From the NCBI RefSeq assembly GCF_042429235.1, contig NZ_JBHMBA010000008.1: a DNA stretch of 64,000 nucleotides. One strand, 5' to 3'. The position numbers were made by a program, and so were the translations under genes. The notes under the pieces were generated by a model. It was given only the letters and a program-made list of their open reading frames with translations. It made no database searches and was not told the origin of the DNA. Position 1 is the first letter of the stretch. Each line of letters opens with the position of its first letter. Shown one piece after another: positions 61,637 through 64,000 of this stretch. The DNA comes from Arthrobacter_B citreus. GTDB lineage: Bacteria > Actinomycetota > Actinomycetes > Actinomycetales > Micrococcaceae.

Positions 61637-62752
61637 TCACTGGGCGCCCAGCTCCTTGGCCGATGCGCGGTTTTCGGTGCGGGTGCCGGAGCTGAGCAGC
61701 CGGCGCAGCGACGCCAGCCGGGCCGGCCCGGCAGCGCCTGCCTGTCCCGACTCCACCCATTGGTCCAGCCCGCAGTCCCGCGCCTGGTCATCGTGGCGGC
61801 AGCCGCGTTCGCAGGTTTCGGTGCCGGGCGCGAGGTCGGGGAACGCCTGAAGGATCCGGTCGGGGTCCACATGGGCGAGGCCGAAGGAGCGGATGCCGGG
61901 CGTGTCGATGATCCAGCTTCCGGCCGGGGCATCCAGGACCTTCAGCGCCAGGGCGGAGGACGAGGTGTGCCGGCCGCGGCCGGTGACGGCGTTGACGCCG
62001 CCGGTGGCGCGGTCGGAACCGGTCAACGCATTAACGAGGGTGGATTTGCCGACGCCGGAGTGCCCGACAAGGACAGAGACCTTTCCTTCGAGATGGCCGT
62101 GAAGCTGCTCAACCGCGTCGCCTTGAAGGCGGGCTGAGAGGCCGTCATCGGAGCGGGCATCGATGCCGGATGCATCGTCGGCTGCGGTGCGGCTGATGAT
62201 GACGTCCAGGTCCAGATGTTTGTAGTTGGCCAGCAGCTCGGAGGGGTCCTTGATGTCGGCTTTGGTAATGCAGAGCAGGGGAGAGATGCCGGCGTCATAC
62301 GCGGCAACGAGGGCGCGGTCGATGAAACCGGTGCGGGGTTCCGGGTTGGCGGCGGCCACCACAATGACCAGCTGGTCGGCATTGGCGACGACGGCGCGTT
62401 CCACCGGATCGGTGTCATCGGCGCTGCGGCGGAGCAGGGTCCGCCGGTCCTGGATGCGGACCAGGCGGGCGAGGGTGTCCGGGCCGCCGGAGACATCCCC
62501 AACGAGCGAGACCAGGTCTCCGGCAACCACCGGGTTCCGGCGCAGTTCGCGGGCCCGGGCGGCCGTCACAATGCGCTCGGTGGGTGTGTCTTCGTCGACG
62601 ACGGCGGTGTACCGGCCGCGGTCGACGGTGATGATGCGTCCGGTTACGGCCTCGTCATAGGCGGGACGGTCCTTGGTGCGGGGACGGGACCCTTTTTTGT
62701 TGGGACGGATCCGGACGTCCGATTCATCCCAGCTGCCGGTGGAGCGGGGCAT
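61637..62752 (-). CDS. rsgA: Ribosome small-subunit-dependent GTPase RsgA
   Basis: Circularly permuted GTPase for 30S maturation, 371 residues. It has an OB domain (about 35-105), CITKADIKD as G4, GHSGVGKSTLVNALTG as G1, DTPGIRSFGL as G3, and a zinc-binding tail CERGCRHDDQARDC. ATG 62752 shares one base with the aroA stop (TAATG), so it is coupled to aroA. Confidence 0.95.
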   Translation of the reverse strand: MPRSTGSWDESDVRIRPNKKGSRPRTKDRPAYDEAVTGRIITVDRGRYTAVVDEDTPTERIVTAARARELRRNPVVAGDLVSLVGDVSGGPDTLARLVRIQDRRTLLRRSADDTDPVERAVVANADQLVIVVAAANPEPRTGFIDRALVAAYDAGISPLLCITKADIKDPSELLANYKHLDLDVIISRTAADDASGIDARSDDGLSARLQGDAVEQLHGHLEGKVSVLVGHSGVGKSTLVNALTGSDRATGGVNAVTGRGRHTSSSALALKVLDAPAGSWIIDTPGIRSFGLAHVDPDRILQAFPDLAPGTETCERGCRHDDQARDCGLDQWVESGQAGAAGPARLASLRRLLSSGTRTENRASAKELGAQ

Positions 62753-64000
62753 TAGAGAAGCCCCGCTTCCAGGGAGGTCCCGGTGGACGAACCAGCCGAA
62801 TCGGCCAGCTCCTGCCACAGCTGGGGGAATTCGGGCAGGGTCTTGGCGGTGGTGGCCACATCACGGACCTGGACCCCGGAGACAGCCAAGCCAATCAGTG
62901 CGCCCGCTGTGGCCATCCGATGGTCGGCATACGTTTCGAAGACGCCGCCGTGCAGCGGCGCGGGGCGGATAACCAAGCCGTCCGGGGTTTCGGCGGCGTC
63001 ACCGCCCAGCCGGTTGATCTCCGTTGTCAGGGCCGCCAGCCGGTCGGTTTCGTGGCCGCGGAGGTGGGCGATGCCGGTGAGGACGGAGGGGGAATCCGCC
63101 AGTGCACAGAGCGCGGCGACGGTGGGTGCGAGTTCACTGGCGTCAGCCACCTCTGCTCCCGTGATGCGGCCGCTTCCAGTGACGGTCAGGCTCCCGCCCG
63201 AGAGCTGCACGCGGCCGCCGAGCTGGGGCAGGATCTGCCGCCACCGGTCTCCAACCTGGGCGGTGCGCTCCGGCCAGCCGCTCATCCGCACCGTTCCACC
63301 TGCCACAAGTGCTGCGGCCAGGAAGGGCCCGGCGTTGGAGAGGTCCGGCTCGATGGTGACGTCAAAGGCACGGATGGGGCCCGGCGCCACTTTCCACTCG
63401 TTCGGCACCGAATCGTCCACATCAACGCCCGTTTCGCGCAGGACCTGGACAGTCATGGCGATGTGCTCGCGGCTGGGCACACTGGAGCCCACATGGACCA
63501 GGTGCAGGCCGTTGCGGAAGCGTGCTCCCGTCAGCAACAGGGCGGAAACGAACTGTGACGACGCGCCCGCATCGATTTCCAGCCGTCCGCCGGGGACGTC
63601 GCCGGTGCCGCTCACGGTGAACGGAAGAGAGCCGGTGCCGTTGTCGTGCACAGTGACGCCCAGGCCGCGGAGCGCGCTGATGGTCGCGGACATGGGACGA
63701 AGGCGCGCATGCGGGTCCCCGTCGAATGCCGTGTTCCCGTCTTTGAGCGCCGCCAAAGGCGGCACGAACCGCATCACGGTCCCCGCCAAACCGCAGTCAA
63801 CCCCGGCGTCTGACGCACTCCCTGTTTCCATGGGGCGGACCTCGAGGTCAGGTCCAAAGGCGCCTTCCCCCTCGACTTCACGGACGTCCGCGCCCAGCGC
63901 CCGCAGGGACGCGACCATCAGCGCTGTGTCACGCGAGTGAAGCGGTGCCCGCAAGCGGCTGGGCCCGTCGGCCAGCGCCGCCAGGACCAAATACCTGTTG
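62752..64000 (-). CDS. aroA: EPSP synthase, truncated by window edge
   Basis: 3-phosphoshikimate 1-carboxyvinyltransferase of the shikimate pathway. About 416 C-terminal residues are present; the start is beyond 64000. The visible frame begins NRYLVLAALADGPS, the typical motif near residue 30-40, and has DCGLAGTVMRFVPPLAAL, GASSQFVSALLL, PDLSNAGPFLAAAL, LRGHETDRLAAL and YADHRMATAGALIGL. It appears intact. Confidence 0.96.
   Translation of the reverse strand, partial: NRYLVLAALADGPSRLRAPLHSRDTALMVASLRALGADVREVEGEGAFGPDLEVRPMETGSASDAGVDCGLAGTVMRFVPPLAALKDGNTAFDGDPHARLRPMSATISALRGLGVTVHDNGTGSLPFTVSGTGDVPGGRLEIDAGASSQFVSALLLTGARFRNGLHLVHVGSSVPSREHIAMTVQVLRETGVDVDDSVPNEWKVAPGPIRAFDVTIEPDLSNAGPFLAAALVAGGTVRMSGWPERTAQVGDRWRQILPQLGGRVQLSGGSLTVTGSGRITGAEVADASELAPTVAALCALADSPSVLTGIAHLRGHETDRLAALTTEINRLGGDAAETPDGLVIRPAPLHGGVFETYADHRMATAGALIGLAVSGVQVRDVATTAKTLPEFPQLWQELADSAGSSTGTSLEAGLL

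Overview
The window is high-GC actinobacterial chromosome. Gene content and order point to Arthrobacter or a close relative in the Micrococcaceae: mtrAB-lpqB-comF-hpf-secA, pdtaS facing whiB1, prfB-ftsEX-smpB-ssrA, and hisN-rsgA-aroA. The encoded tmRNA tag (ADSKRTDFALAA) fits that family. Many orders resemble the Rv3219-Rv3246 and Rv3100-Rv3105 regions of Mycobacterium tuberculosis, but there are no mycolate genes. I see no tRNA, rRNA, insertion sequence, prophage or CRISPR array.

Layout. 1-243: truncated start of a Pro/Gln-rich repeat protein on the minus strand. 511-8 kb: MtrAB two-component system, LpqB, ComF-like phosphoribosyltransferase, long-form hibernation factor and an AlkZ-like glycosylase. 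8-13.4 kb: secA, then an Rv3235-like gene, a LysM protein, an unknown protein and a small excisionase-type HTH protein. An unusual array of six GTTTG direct repeats spaced about one helical turn apart lies in the divergent promoter region of this group. 13.6-15.6 kb: a CpaB/SAF-domain protein and a CpaE/TadZ-type ATPase, part of a Flp pilus system. 15.7-22.4 kb: giant NAD-glutamate dehydrogenase, PdtaS kinase and WhiB1, the last with a CRP-like site in its promoter. 23.3-34.3 kb: surface-glycan locus with an SGNH acyltransferase, UDP-galactopyranose mutase, GlfT2-like galactofuranosyltransferase, Wzm/Wzt exporter, a WbpD/WbpE/WbpB-type sugar-modifying trio and a PIG-V-like protein. 34.4-40.3 kb: minus-strand membrane operon (GT2, LPG-synthase-like flippase, two large polytopic proteins). 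40.8-41.8 kb: VanY-type peptidase. 42-46.7 kb: the rest of the Tad/Flp apparatus (CpaF, TadB, TadC, pilin, three TadE/G-like proteins). 47.2-54 kb: prfB, a 3-hydroxybutyrate dehydrogenase-like SDR, ftsEX with an M23 hydrolase, smpB and ssrA. 54.3-64 kb: assorted metabolic genes, then hisN, rsgA and a truncated aroA.

The genes fall into functional modules. MtrAB-LpqB, FtsEX with the M23 enzyme, VanY and the LysM protein act on peptidoglycan and division. The glf-wzm-wzt block plus the minus-strand membrane operon looks like galactofuranose polymer synthesis, export and decoration. The two Tad segments, 26 kb apart, together give most of a type IVc pilus; each has a perfect TTATCCACA (DnaA-box) sequence about 115-130 bp upstream of its first gene. 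SmpB and tmRNA form the ribosome-rescue pair. The least explained parts are the GTTTG array with its HTH neighbour, the unknown genes around it, and the four-gene membrane operon.
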